Source: CAYNXB01 sp964401045 (GTDB lineage Bacteria > Pseudomonadota > Alphaproteobacteria > Sphingomonadales > Sphingomonadaceae). Taken from it: 44,112 bases of DNA. Location of the stretch: positions 1 to 44,112 of the forward strand of contig CAYNXB010000015.1 of NCBI GenBank assembly GCA_964401045.1, read 5' to 3'. Under the pieces are notes generated by a model. That model did not search any database. It was not told the origin of the DNA and worked only from the letters and a program-made list of their open reading frames with translations. Position 1 is the stretch's first letter, and each line of letters starts with the position of its first letter. A program made the translations under genes and the position numbers. This document shows, piece after piece, positions 25,841 to 33,643 of this stretch.

Positions 25841-27123
25841 CCGCCTCCGCCAACCAGCGCAGCCGCAAGTCGCTCGCCTGCACCACTGAGGCGACCGCGT
25901 TTCAGAAGCAGTTCGGCCAGGATCTGCGCCGCCGCGTGGTCAATGACCAGGAACCGTTCGCGATCGTCCAGGCAGATACGCCACATGAGATCTTCCACGC
26001 GATGGATATCCCGATCATCACCAATCAGTGGTGGTCAGCCTACATCTCGGCGAAGCAGCTTTCGGCCGGGTACTTCGATGTCATGGTGGAAGCTGGCTAT
26101 CCCGCCAACAGCTGCAAGTATTGCTCGCTCGGCTTCGCCTGCACGCTCGCCAACGATCCGGAAACCGCGCCGTGGGGCGGATTGCCCCGGCCCACCGTGC
26201 TGGTCGCCCGGTTGACCTGCGACTGCATCCAGCATGTGTTCGGCCAGTGGGCCGATGCCTTGGGGTCGGAGTTCTTCCCGATGGAAGCCCCGGCGTGGGT
26301 GGACAAGGACCGGCAGTGGTTCGCGCACACCAAGTCCGATTGGGAGCGGGTGTTCCAGCCGGATCGCGTGGCGCAGATGGTCGGCGAGATGAGGGATCTC
26401 ATCGCCTTGCTCGAGAACCGCACCGGGCGCGTGTTCGACGAGGCGAAGTTCCACCACCTGATGGAACAGATCAACGTGCAGGAAGGCTACATCTGGGAAG
26501 CCGCACAGGCGATAGGCGATACGCGGCCGTGCCCCGTCTCGATCGCCGAGCAGATGCCCAACACGATGATCCCGCAGTGGCACCGCGGGTCCGATTGGGC
26601 GGTGGCCCATGCCAAGCGCTTTCGTGACGAGGTGATGGAGCGCATCGCCGCCGGGCAAGGCGCCTCGGCGAACGAAAAGGTGCGCCTCATGTGGATCGGC
26701 GCCGGCGTCTGGCACGATCCCGGGTTCTACCAATCACTCGAAGAGAGCCATGGCGCGGTCTTCGTGTGGTCGATGTACATGCCCTTTGCGGGGCCCGCGT
26801 ACATCCGAGACCTTCAAGGTCGGCCGATGGAAGCGCTCGCGAGCCGCGTGGCATCGATGAACGAGACCCTGCATCTGCCTCCGTGGATGAGCGGCTGGAT
26901 GACGTCGGAAGCGGAGCGCTGCGGGATCGACGCCGCAATCATTCTGCTGCCCCCGGACAACCGGCTGTCGCAGTCGGGCACCAAGCTGACCGCGGCTGCG
27001 CTGGAAGCCGCCGGGGTGCCGGTGCTGATGATGGACGCCGATATGGTCGACGCGAAGACCTGGGATCATGACCGGATGGTTTCGATGGTCGCCGCTTTCC
27101 TGGCCCAGAAGGGGCTGGCGTGA
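25837..27123 (+). CDS. 2-hydroxyacyl-CoA dehydratase/benzoyl-CoA reductase-like subunit, Cys-rich
   Basis: The product has 428 residues from a TTG start that overlaps the previous stop and follows AAGGAG. It resembles HgdB/HadB/BcrB-type subunits, with an N-terminal lobe PANSCKYCSLGFACTLAND, a middle LTCDCIQHVFGQWAD and a C-terminal lobe ending in AAGVPVLMMDADMVDAKTWD, the typical 'iP.l.lD.D.vD' segment. Cys93, Cys96, Cys102, Cys128 and Cys130 can hold an Fe-S cluster, although the spacing differs from textbook members and the late 'rsC' Cys is replaced (DNRLSQS). The family removes water from 2-hydroxyacyl-CoA or reduces aromatic acyl-CoA by ketyl-radical chemistry. No ATP-dependent activator is in the window. 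Aerobic use of such an enzyme would be unusual. Confidence 0.72.
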   Translation: MTASANQRSRKSLACTTEATAFQKQFGQDLRRRVVNDQEPFAIVQADTPHEIFHAMDIPIITNQWWSAYISAKQLSAGYFDVMVEAGYPANSCKYCSLGFACTLANDPETAPWGGLPRPTVLVARLTCDCIQHVFGQWADALGSEFFPMEAPAWVDKDRQWFAHTKSDWERVFQPDRVAQMVGEMRDLIALLENRTGRVFDEAKFHHLMEQINVQEGYIWEAAQAIGDTRPCPVSIAEQMPNTMIPQWHRGSDWAVAHAKRFRDEVMERIAAGQGASANEKVRLMWIGAGVWHDPGFYQSLEESHGAVFVWSMYMPFAGPAYIRDLQGRPMEALASRVASMNETLHLPPWMSGWMTSEAERCGIDAAIILLPPDNRLSQSGTKLTAAALEAAGVPVLMMDADMVDAKTWDHDRMVSMVAAFLAQKGLA

Positions 27124-28151
27124 AGGTGCTGCTCGCCTTGATCGCGAGCTTGCTGCTGGCGGCTTGCGCGCGCCCTGCGCCGGAAGGCGTCACGGTGCTG
27201 ACATATGCCACTCCCTATCCGCCGTCGCATCCGTTCAGCAAAGCGGACCAGCGCTGGATCGAATTCGTCGAGCGAGAGTCGGGCGATCGCCTCAAAATCC
27301 GTCCGGTGTGGTCGGGCGCGCTGCTTTCTTCGGACATGTCGCTGGAGGAGCTGCGCCATGGCGTTGCCGACATCGGCCTTATCACGCCGATCTACACACG
27401 TGGCGGGACGCATCTCACGCGCATCCAGTCGGGATTCTACAGTGGTGCGGATTCAATCGAATCCCAGCTCGCGCTCTACCAGTGCCTTGTCGATCGACTG
27501 CCGGAGATGCGGCACGAAATGGATGGCCTGGTGATCCTGGCGGTACAGGGTGGGCTGCTGCCGGGCGTCCTGACCCGTTCAAAGCCGGTTCGAAAGCTGG
27601 CCGATCTCCGCGGAATGCGCATCCGGGCGCCGACCGAGTTGCTCGCTGTGTTAAGCGGCCTGGGAGCCGATCCGGTCAACATGCCGATGGGCGAGGTCTA
27701 TTCGGCGCTCGCAAAGGGCGTGATCGACGGTGTCGTTGCCCCGCCGGACACGCTGCGGGCGCTGCATCTGGTGGAGGTTGCCAACTATTTCTACGAACTC
27801 AGAGTGCCGCGAGGCGCCTATCCCGCGCGCGCGATGAGTGCGAAACGATGGCGATCGCTGGAAGAATGGCAGCAAGCGCTGCTTCAGCGCAGCAAGCCGG
27901 TCTGGGAGGCAGCGCTCGCGGATGAAATCCGTCGGTCCGAAGCGGTCGGGCGCGAGGCGGGCAAAGGCAAGATAACGTTCTCGCTGCCTGATCCGGTCGA
28001 GCAGCAGCGGTTCGATGAGGTCTACCTGAAGGATGCCGCGGTGAACGCGCGCCGCCTGCAGCGGTTCGGCATCGACGGGCCCGCGGCATTCAGGCTTGCC
28101 CGTAACAGCGTGGTTGGACGCGACAGCATTAAATGCGGAGGCGTATCGTGA
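27120..28151 (+). CDS. dctP: TRAP transporter substrate-binding lipoprotein DctP
   Basis: The product has 343 residues from a GTG that overlaps the upstream stop (GTGA). The N-terminus ends in LLLAAC with Cys16 as the lipidation site, so the protein should be membrane-tethered rather than free. Family features are TYATPYPPSHPF, the GMRIRAP segment whose Arg normally binds the substrate carboxylate, and GADPVNMPMGEVYSALAKGV followed by IDGVVAPP. It delivers ligand to DctQM (21116-22875), although four catabolic genes lie between (dctQ and dctM themselves precede them). This scattered order suggests that transport and CoA chemistry evolved as one unit. Confidence 0.9.
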   Translation: MKVLLALIASLLLAACARPAPEGVTVLTYATPYPPSHPFSKADQRWIEFVERESGDRLKIRPVWSGALLSSDMSLEELRHGVADIGLITPIYTRGGTHLTRIQSGFYSGADSIESQLALYQCLVDRLPEMRHEMDGLVILAVQGGLLPGVLTRSKPVRKLADLRGMRIRAPTELLAVLSGLGADPVNMPMGEVYSALAKGVIDGVVAPPDTLRALHLVEVANYFYELRVPRGAYPARAMSAKRWRSLEEWQQALLQRSKPVWEAALADEIRRSEAVGREAGKGKITFSLPDPVEQQRFDEVYLKDAAVNARRLQRFGIDGPAAFRLARNSVVGRDSIKCGGVS

Positions 28152-29323
28152 GCCAGCCATTGGCGGGTATAAGGGTGGCTGATTTCAGCCACGTCATGGC
28201 CGGGCCTTTCGCCAGCCACCTGCTGCGCCTGATGGGTGCGGAAGTGATCAAGATCGAGCCTGCTACCGGGGATCAGTTCCGCAATTACGGCGCCGATCGG
28301 CAATATGACGGGATGAGCCCGGCGTTCATTGCGGCGAACATTGGCAAGAAGTCGATCGCGCTGAATCTGAAGGACCCTGAGGAGCAGGAGATCGCCCGCC
28401 AGATCGTGGCCAATAGTGATGTGGTGATCGAGAACTTCCGGCCCGGCGTCATCGCGCGGCTGGGTTTCGGGTACGAAGAGGTGAAGGGCTCGAACCCGGG
28501 GATCGTCTATTGCTCGGTGTCGGGCTACGGGCAGAACAGTCCTTATCGGGACTGGCCGGCCATAGACAACATCGTCCAGGCCACCAGCGGGATGATGATG
28601 CTCAGCGGCGCGGAGGGCGATCCGCCGATCCGCATCGGTTTTCCGATCGTCGATACGCTGACCGGTCAGACGGCAGCGTTCGCGATCCTCGCCGCGTTGC
28701 TCCAGCGCGAGCGGACGGGGGAGGGCGCCTTCATCGACGTCTCGATGCTCGATGCGTCGCTCGCGTTCATGACTTCGGCGGTCACCCCGTTCCTCGTCAC
28801 CGGAAGGCGGCTCAAGCGGCTCGGCAACACCGGATACAGCGGCCTGCCGACTGCGGCCCTGTTCAAGACCAGGGATGGCCGTCACGTCTCTCTCGGGGTC
28901 GTGCAGGAAAACCAGTTCGTTTCGCTCGCGCGCCATGTCGGACGCGAGGAATGGTTGCAGGACGTTCGCTTCGCCACGCCCGATGCGCGCCGGGCGAATT
29001 TCGACGCGATGTTCGCGGAGCTCGAGACGATCTTCGCCACCCGCGACGCCGACGAGTGGGAAGCCGAATTGAGCCGGGCAGGCATTCCCTGCGGCAAGAT
29101 CCGCCATGTCAGCGAAGCAACTGATTTGTGCGGCAAGGATGCGATCCTGGATATCGATCAGGCTGACTGGCCCGGAGCCCCAGGTGTTTCTGTGCCGAAC
29201 GCCGGCTTCAGGATGGAGCCCGGTTCCCCCGGCACTACCCAGGCACCGCCGCGTCTGGACGAGAACCGCGAGGAAATTCTGCAGTGGCTCGCCTCGCTCG
29301 ATCCTGACCGCAAAGCCAGCTGA
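28148..29323 (+). CDS. CaiB/BaiF class III CoA-transferase
   Basis: The product has 391 residues from a GTG that overlaps the dctP stop (GTGA) and has GGAGG ahead of it. An ATG at 28133 is less well placed. It is a canonical single-domain enzyme: LAGIRVADFSHVMAGPFASH, MGAEVIKIEP, NLKDPEEQ, DVVIENFRPGV and the nucleophile Asp169 in FPIVDTLTGQTAAFAI, then GEGAFIDVSMLDASLAFM. It forms an aspartyl thioester and moves CoA between carboxylic acids. With the fused enzyme at 23753 the operon has three catalytic CoA-transferase cores, perhaps for activating the substrate and recovering CoA from the product. Confidence 0.92.
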   Translation: MSQPLAGIRVADFSHVMAGPFASHLLRLMGAEVIKIEPATGDQFRNYGADRQYDGMSPAFIAANIGKKSIALNLKDPEEQEIARQIVANSDVVIENFRPGVIARLGFGYEEVKGSNPGIVYCSVSGYGQNSPYRDWPAIDNIVQATSGMMMLSGAEGDPPIRIGFPIVDTLTGQTAAFAILAALLQRERTGEGAFIDVSMLDASLAFMTSAVTPFLVTGRRLKRLGNTGYSGLPTAALFKTRDGRHVSLGVVQENQFVSLARHVGREEWLQDVRFATPDARRANFDAMFAELETIFATRDADEWEAELSRAGIPCGKIRHVSEATDLCGKDAILDIDQADWPGAPGVSVPNAGFRMEPGSPGTTQAPPRLDENREEILQWLASLDPDRKAS

Positions 29324-29344
29324 GGACAAGGGAGCGGAGCAACG

Positions 29345-31072
29345 ATGAAACGGCTGCGCCAACTCTGGGTTATCTTCGCTCTCCTGCTGCCTCTCTCCGC
29401 CTTGCAAGCGCAGGACTATCCGGCTTTCGAGCGTGAGTCGTTGTACGTGCCGGTTCGCGACGGAACCCGGCTCGCCGTGAGCATCTATCGCCCAGCCGAT
29501 GCTCGGGGCGTGGTGAAGGAGCGGCTGCCGGTCATCTTCGCGTTCACGCCGTACCGCGCCCGGTATCTCGATGAGAACGGTGTGGTCCAGGAAGTTGCGT
29601 TGACCGACCAGCTGGCGCTGCGCACGCTGCTGCGCGCGGGCTACGTCGTCGCCGTCGCCGACATCCGCGGCAAGGGCGCATCGTTCGGCGCGCGGCGAGG
29701 TTTCCAAGACCGTACCGAGGCCCGCGACGGCTACGATCTCGTGGAATGGCTGGCGCATCAGCAGTTCTCGACCGGCAAGGTCGGGATGATGGGCTGCTCC
29801 TACCTTGGCGGCACGACCATGCACACCGCGAGCACCGCGCCGCCGTCGCTCCGCGCGATCTTCGCCGGGGCCACGGACTGGGACAAGTACGCCTTCGTGC
29901 GCCGGGGCGGCATCACTGCACAATTCAACACCCGCCCGGACGAGCCGCCCTCCGTCGACCTTGCGACCCTTCCGGTCGACGAGGACCCAGATGGTGTCCT
30001 GCTGCGCGAGGCAGTGGCGCAGCACGCCGCGAACACGCCCATGGCCGGGCTATGGTACTCGATGCCATACCGCGACAGCGTTTCCGCCCTGACCGGCAAT
30101 GCCTTTTGGGATGAAGTTGCGATATGGCGCTACACCGACGCAATCCGCCATGCGGGCATCGCCACTTACTTATGGGGCAACTGGAAGGACGAACCTACCA
30201 GCGACGTATTGATCGCAGCCCGCAATCTCGACAGCCGCCTTCTGGTGGGGCCCGGCTCCCATTGCGTCCCTCCGCCGGGTTTCGACTTCACGAGCGAGGT
30301 GCGCCGGTTCTTCGACTACCACCTCAAGGGGATCGATGATGGCTTCTCCAGGCAGCCGCGCGTGACCTATTGGTCCGATGAGGGCGCCGGCAAGAGCCGG
30401 TACATACGCAGCGAAAGCATACCGGGCAGTGGGGCTCTGTCGCGCAGCTACTACCTGTCCGGCCCGGCGAGGGACGCAAAAGGCGCTCTCCGGCTCGCTG
30501 CCGGGGCCGGGCCATCGGGCAGCGACAGCCTCACCGTGGACTATAACGTCGCCACCGATGATTACTTCGCATTCTGGCCAAACTCATTGGACGGGCATGG
30601 CCTGTTCTACACCACCGAACCCTTCCGTGAGCCGGTCGACCTGCTCGGTTATCCGGTCGCTCATATCGAAGTCGGCGCCGATCGCACGGATGCCGACGTG
30701 TTCGTCTATCTCGAGCAGGTCGATCCCGGCGGCAAGGTCGAGGTGCTGTCGTTCGGTAGGTTGAAAATCTCTCATCGGGCGGTCGCTCAGGCGCCTTGGG
30801 ACAACCTGGGCGTTCCCTGGCATTCCGGCCGCCAGTCCGAGGTTTCGGGGCTTTCCGTCGGCGAGACGGCAGCGCTGTCGATCCCGATGATGCCGCTGTC
30901 GCACCGGATAACCCCGGGCGCGCGTTTGCGCTTCCTCGTAACCGGCGCCGATCCGCGCCAACGGAACCTGGCCCAGATCAGGCAGGACCCGCCGCCGCAC
31001 ATCTTCATCAGGCGAGGCGGCGAGTCGGGCTCGCGGATCGACCTACCCCTCAATCCAGCGAGCGGGACTTAG
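29345..31072 (+). CDS. Secreted CocE/NonD-family hydrolase (X-Pro dipeptidyl-peptidase fold)
   Basis: This 575-residue protein has a signal peptide ending ALQAQ. The alpha/beta-hydrolase core has VPVRDGTRLAVSIYRP, ADIRGKGASFGARRGF and the nucleophile elbow MMGCSYLGGTT with Ser152. Likely acid and His are in WGNWKDEPTSD and VGPGSHCVPP. The C-terminal jelly-roll domain (SLTVDYNVATDDY onward) is the usual CocE partner. Members cleave esters or acyl amides. It follows the CoA operon by 21 bp and is presumably periplasmic, so it may release the acid that the TRAP system imports. It is convergent with the next gene. Substrate unknown. Confidence 0.9.
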   Translation: MKRLRQLWVIFALLLPLSALQAQDYPAFERESLYVPVRDGTRLAVSIYRPADARGVVKERLPVIFAFTPYRARYLDENGVVQEVALTDQLALRTLLRAGYVVAVADIRGKGASFGARRGFQDRTEARDGYDLVEWLAHQQFSTGKVGMMGCSYLGGTTMHTASTAPPSLRAIFAGATDWDKYAFVRRGGITAQFNTRPDEPPSVDLATLPVDEDPDGVLLREAVAQHAANTPMAGLWYSMPYRDSVSALTGNAFWDEVAIWRYTDAIRHAGIATYLWGNWKDEPTSDVLIAARNLDSRLLVGPGSHCVPPPGFDFTSEVRRFFDYHLKGIDDGFSRQPRVTYWSDEGAGKSRYIRSESIPGSGALSRSYYLSGPARDAKGALRLAAGAGPSGSDSLTVDYNVATDDYFAFWPNSLDGHGLFYTTEPFREPVDLLGYPVAHIEVGADRTDADVFVYLEQVDPGGKVEVLSFGRLKISHRAVAQAPWDNLGVPWHSGRQSEVSGLSVGETAALSIPMMPLSHRITPGARLRFLVTGADPRQRNLAQIRQDPPPHIFIRRGGESGSRIDLPLNPASGT

Positions 31073-31097
31073 AACCGCGACCGGTGCGGGGCCACGG

Positions 31098-31934
31098 TTA
31101 AGCCGAGCGCGCCGGGATCGCGTCCAGAAACGACAGGACCTGTTCCGCGCACCATTCCCCGTCCGTAAAGGGGAAATGCATTGAGGAGCCCGGCAGCACG
31201 CGTTGCTCGCACGAGGGGATGGTGCGGCAGATCAGCTCGTGCTCGGCCTTGGTGGTGAGCGTAGGCCCTTCGGGATAGATATCGGGCGATAGCAGCAAGG
31301 TCGGCGCCTGAACGTCCTTCAGGAATTTCCGCACGTCGAAAGACGGGTCTGCGACACAACGGAACGCTGCGGCCTGGATGTGCGCCGGGATGCGCGCCTG
31401 GGTATCCCTGTAGTAGAGATCCTGAAGGGGCGAGATCGCCGAGTCCAGATCTCGCCCTTCGCCTTTGGATTCGAAGGCGCTGATCCAGCTTCCCTTAGCG
31501 ATCACGGCATCGGCGGCATCAAGGAACAACTGACGCACTGGCTGTGCGGTCAGAACGCAGACGGCCAGTGTCAGGCTTCGGATCCGCTCAGGATAGGCCG
31601 CCGCGAAGGCGATGCCCGCGGCAGTCGTGGCCTTGTCCCCGATGTAGTGGACCTTCTCCAGACCCAGTGCGTCCATGAATTCCGCTATTTCGTCCAGGAA
31701 GCTCTGCGTCGTCAGCTTGTAATCGAAGCCCGGCACCTGCGAGCGTCCATAGCCGGGGCGGTCCCAGCGGATGACGCGGTATTTGCTCGCCAGATGTGGA
31801 ATCCATCGATTGTAGAGAGTGGAATCGCCGGCGCCATAATGGTTCAGAAGGATGACCTCCGACGCTTCCCAGGGGTTCGTGAAGTCATCGTCGTAATAGA
31901 ACAGGTCGAGACCTCTGACGTTCGCGTAGGGCAT
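31098..31934 (-). CDS. Alpha/beta-hydrolase-fold protein with Lys at the nucleophile site
   Basis: The product has 278 residues from the ATG at 31934 (MPYANVRG), preceded by CGGAG. A longer frame from 31958 contains that ribosome site and is rejected. The fold is clear: NHYGAGDSTLYNRW (oxyanion loop), RVIRWDRPGYGRS and VHYIGDKATTAAGIAFA, then LPGSSMHFPFTDGEW with the likely catalytic His. In ordinary members the elbow reads G-x-S-x-G; here Asp100 and Lys101 occupy it, so the nucleophilic Ser is absent. It is a close paralog of the gene at 38081, about two-thirds identical by eye. It may be a pseudo-enzyme or use a different chemistry. It is divergent from an MFS gene. Confidence 0.85.
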   Translation of the reverse strand: MPYANVRGLDLFYYDDDFTNPWEASEVILLNHYGAGDSTLYNRWIPHLASKYRVIRWDRPGYGRSQVPGFDYKLTTQSFLDEIAEFMDALGLEKVHYIGDKATTAAGIAFAAAYPERIRSLTLAVCVLTAQPVRQLFLDAADAVIAKGSWISAFESKGEGRDLDSAISPLQDLYYRDTQARIPAHIQAAAFRCVADPSFDVRKFLKDVQAPTLLLSPDIYPEGPTLTTKAEHELICRTIPSCEQRVLPGSSMHFPFTDGEWCAEQVLSFLDAIPARSA

Positions 31935-32000
31935 TCTGCACTCCGTTTGGACGATCACCGGCTACCGCGATATCGCGTAAGCGATGCGTGCCAGATCGGA

Positions 32001-32017
32001 TACTGACGTTAGATAGG
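32001..32017 (-). promoter_or_regulatory. Shared 17-bp element upstream of paralogous hydrolase (copy 1)
   Basis: TACTGACGTTAGATAGG lies 67 bp before the hydrolase start at 31934 and 50 bp before the divergent MFS start at 32067. The same 17-mer, with TT changed to AA, lies 59 bp upstream of the paralog at 38911. A perfect palindrome, CGCGATATCGCG, is nearby at 31966-31977. Conservation of position suggests a promoter element or a common regulator site; duplication of the whole gene plus promoter is the alternative. Confidence 0.5.
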
Positions 32018-32066
32018 CGGCGTATCGCGGCGAATGTGCTTATGAGGCGGGCCAGGGAGAGGACGC

Positions 32067-33347
32067 ATGCCAGCACAGGGTAACGCCCCGATCGAAGCGC
32101 AGACCGGCGACCGGTGGACGGCATCCCTATGCTGGACGCTGGGCTTCCTGACCCTCATCTCGATGTTCAATTTCCTCGACCGCTCGTTGCTCGGGCTGGT
32201 TCTTCCGCTGATCAAGGCGGACCTTAATCTGTCCGACACTGCGCTGGGGCTTATATCGGGGCTGGCCTTCGCGTTGTTCAATTCGCTGCTGGGTGTGCCG
32301 ATCGCCAGCCTTGCCGACCGATCGAACCGCCGCAACATCGTGGCCATCGGGTTTGCGTTCTGGAGCCTGATGACTGCGTTGACCGGGTGGGTGGCAACGG
32401 GTTGGCAATTGGCCGCCTGCCGCTTCCTGATGGGCGCGGGCGAGGCGGCGGGCTCGGCGCCATCGCAAGCGATTATCGCTGCGCGCTTCTCCGAGGAAAA
32501 GCGGCCACTGGCCATTTCGATCTTCACCTCCTCTACCGCGATCAGCAGCTTGCTATTCATGCCTGTCGCGGGCTGGATCGCCAGCACCTACGGCTGGCGC
32601 GCGGCGTTTCACGTTTCCGGGGCGGTGGGAATTGTGCTCGCGGCCGTATTCTTCCTGACCGTGCAGGAACCCGCGCGGCGCGCGGATGGCCGTGAGAGCG
32701 TGGCGGCGGTGCCGATTGCCCGCGCGGTCCGCGCGCTGCTGGCGAAGACGGCCTACCGGTGGCTGCTGGTGGGCGCCGCATCCATGGGCGGCGCGCTCTA
32801 TGCGATGGCCACCTGGATGACCGCCATGCTGGTCCGGGTTCATGGGTTGAGCATCGTGGAGGTGGCCTCGATCGTCACACCGCTCGGTGGCGTCGCGGGG
32901 TTGATCGGGATCATCGGGGCTGGCTGGTTCGCCGATCGGCTCGGGCGCCGCGATCCACGCTGGCGGCTGTGGGTCCCGGCACTGGTCTGCTTCATTTGCG
33001 TGCCCGGCTATTTTGCTTTTCTTCTGGCAGACACGTGGCTCGTCTGGGCCGGCGGGCTGGCCGTGGTCTTTGCATTGCAGGGTGCCTACCAAGGGCCGAT
33101 CTACGCGGCGGTGCTGTCGCTCGCGCCGGAGGGCATGCGGGCAATCTCGATCTCGATCCCGGTGCTGTGCTCAGGGCTGGCGGGGCAGATTTTTGGCCCG
33201 CTTGCCGTGGGCATGCTGAACGACGCGCTGGCCGGATCCTACGGCGAAGCGGCGATCCGCTATTCGCTGCTGACGGCTGCCTTGTGTACGTTGGTGGGCG
33301 GACTCTGCTTTCTCGCCGCATCCCTCAGCCGGACACGCGCGGCCTAG
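32067..33347 (+). CDS. MFS transporter, spinster-like
   Basis: This 426-residue protein with about 12 membrane helices starts at an ATG after GGGAGAGG. The first helix has the FNFLDRSLLGLVLPLIKADL motif seen in spinster-type bacterial MFS proteins, and the loop LADRSNRRNIVAIGF is the conserved MFS signature. It is divergent from the Lys-type hydrolase and precedes a TonB receptor, so it probably moves the aromatic-module substrate through the inner membrane. A related but not identical copy is at 42215. The direction of transport is not known. Confidence 0.88.
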   Translation: MPAQGNAPIEAQTGDRWTASLCWTLGFLTLISMFNFLDRSLLGLVLPLIKADLNLSDTALGLISGLAFALFNSLLGVPIASLADRSNRRNIVAIGFAFWSLMTALTGWVATGWQLAACRFLMGAGEAAGSAPSQAIIAARFSEEKRPLAISIFTSSTAISSLLFMPVAGWIASTYGWRAAFHVSGAVGIVLAAVFFLTVQEPARRADGRESVAAVPIARAVRALLAKTAYRWLLVGAASMGGALYAMATWMTAMLVRVHGLSIVEVASIVTPLGGVAGLIGIIGAGWFADRLGRRDPRWRLWVPALVCFICVPGYFAFLLADTWLVWAGGLAVVFALQGAYQGPIYAAVLSLAPEGMRAISISIPVLCSGLAGQIFGPLAVGMLNDALAGSYGEAAIRYSLLTAALCTLVGGLCFLAASLSRTRAA

Positions 33348-33643
33348 ATCGCCGTTTAGGCGGCTGTAAAGTCTGAGAAACTGGCGGAGCGCGCCGCGAT
33401 ATCAAACGAACTGCCGGGCCGGCGAGGCCAGGTGTGAAGGCATTGGCAAGAAGCCTGCACGACAAGCCGCCTTGCCCACCCGCATCTTGTAAACAATGCC
33501 AAGTCACGCCGCGGTAGATTTGGCCGCGCGAGCCAACCCATATCTTTCGATAGGTAAAGGACCCGCCGTGCTCGCGGTACAATCGTACGCGAGAACCTGA
33601 ATCCCGAATTCAACGACAATAAACGTACACGGAGGGAGAGGAC
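33348..33643. other. Intergenic region before the TonB receptor
   Basis: These 296 bp hold no supported gene. At 33541-33552 TATCTTTCGATA is a short inverted repeat (TATC/GATA). Its TATCTTTCG also occurs, on the other strand, in the shared hydrolase element at 38970-38986. A strong GGAGGGAG ribosome site precedes the receptor start at 33644. Confidence 0.4.

Noticed and set aside
28022..30025. 667-codon open frame on the minus strand
   Set aside because: It lies antisense to a CoA-transferase and a CocE hydrolase with clear motifs. Its own translation is rich in Arg, Asp and His with no domain, as expected for a shadow frame in GC-rich DNA.
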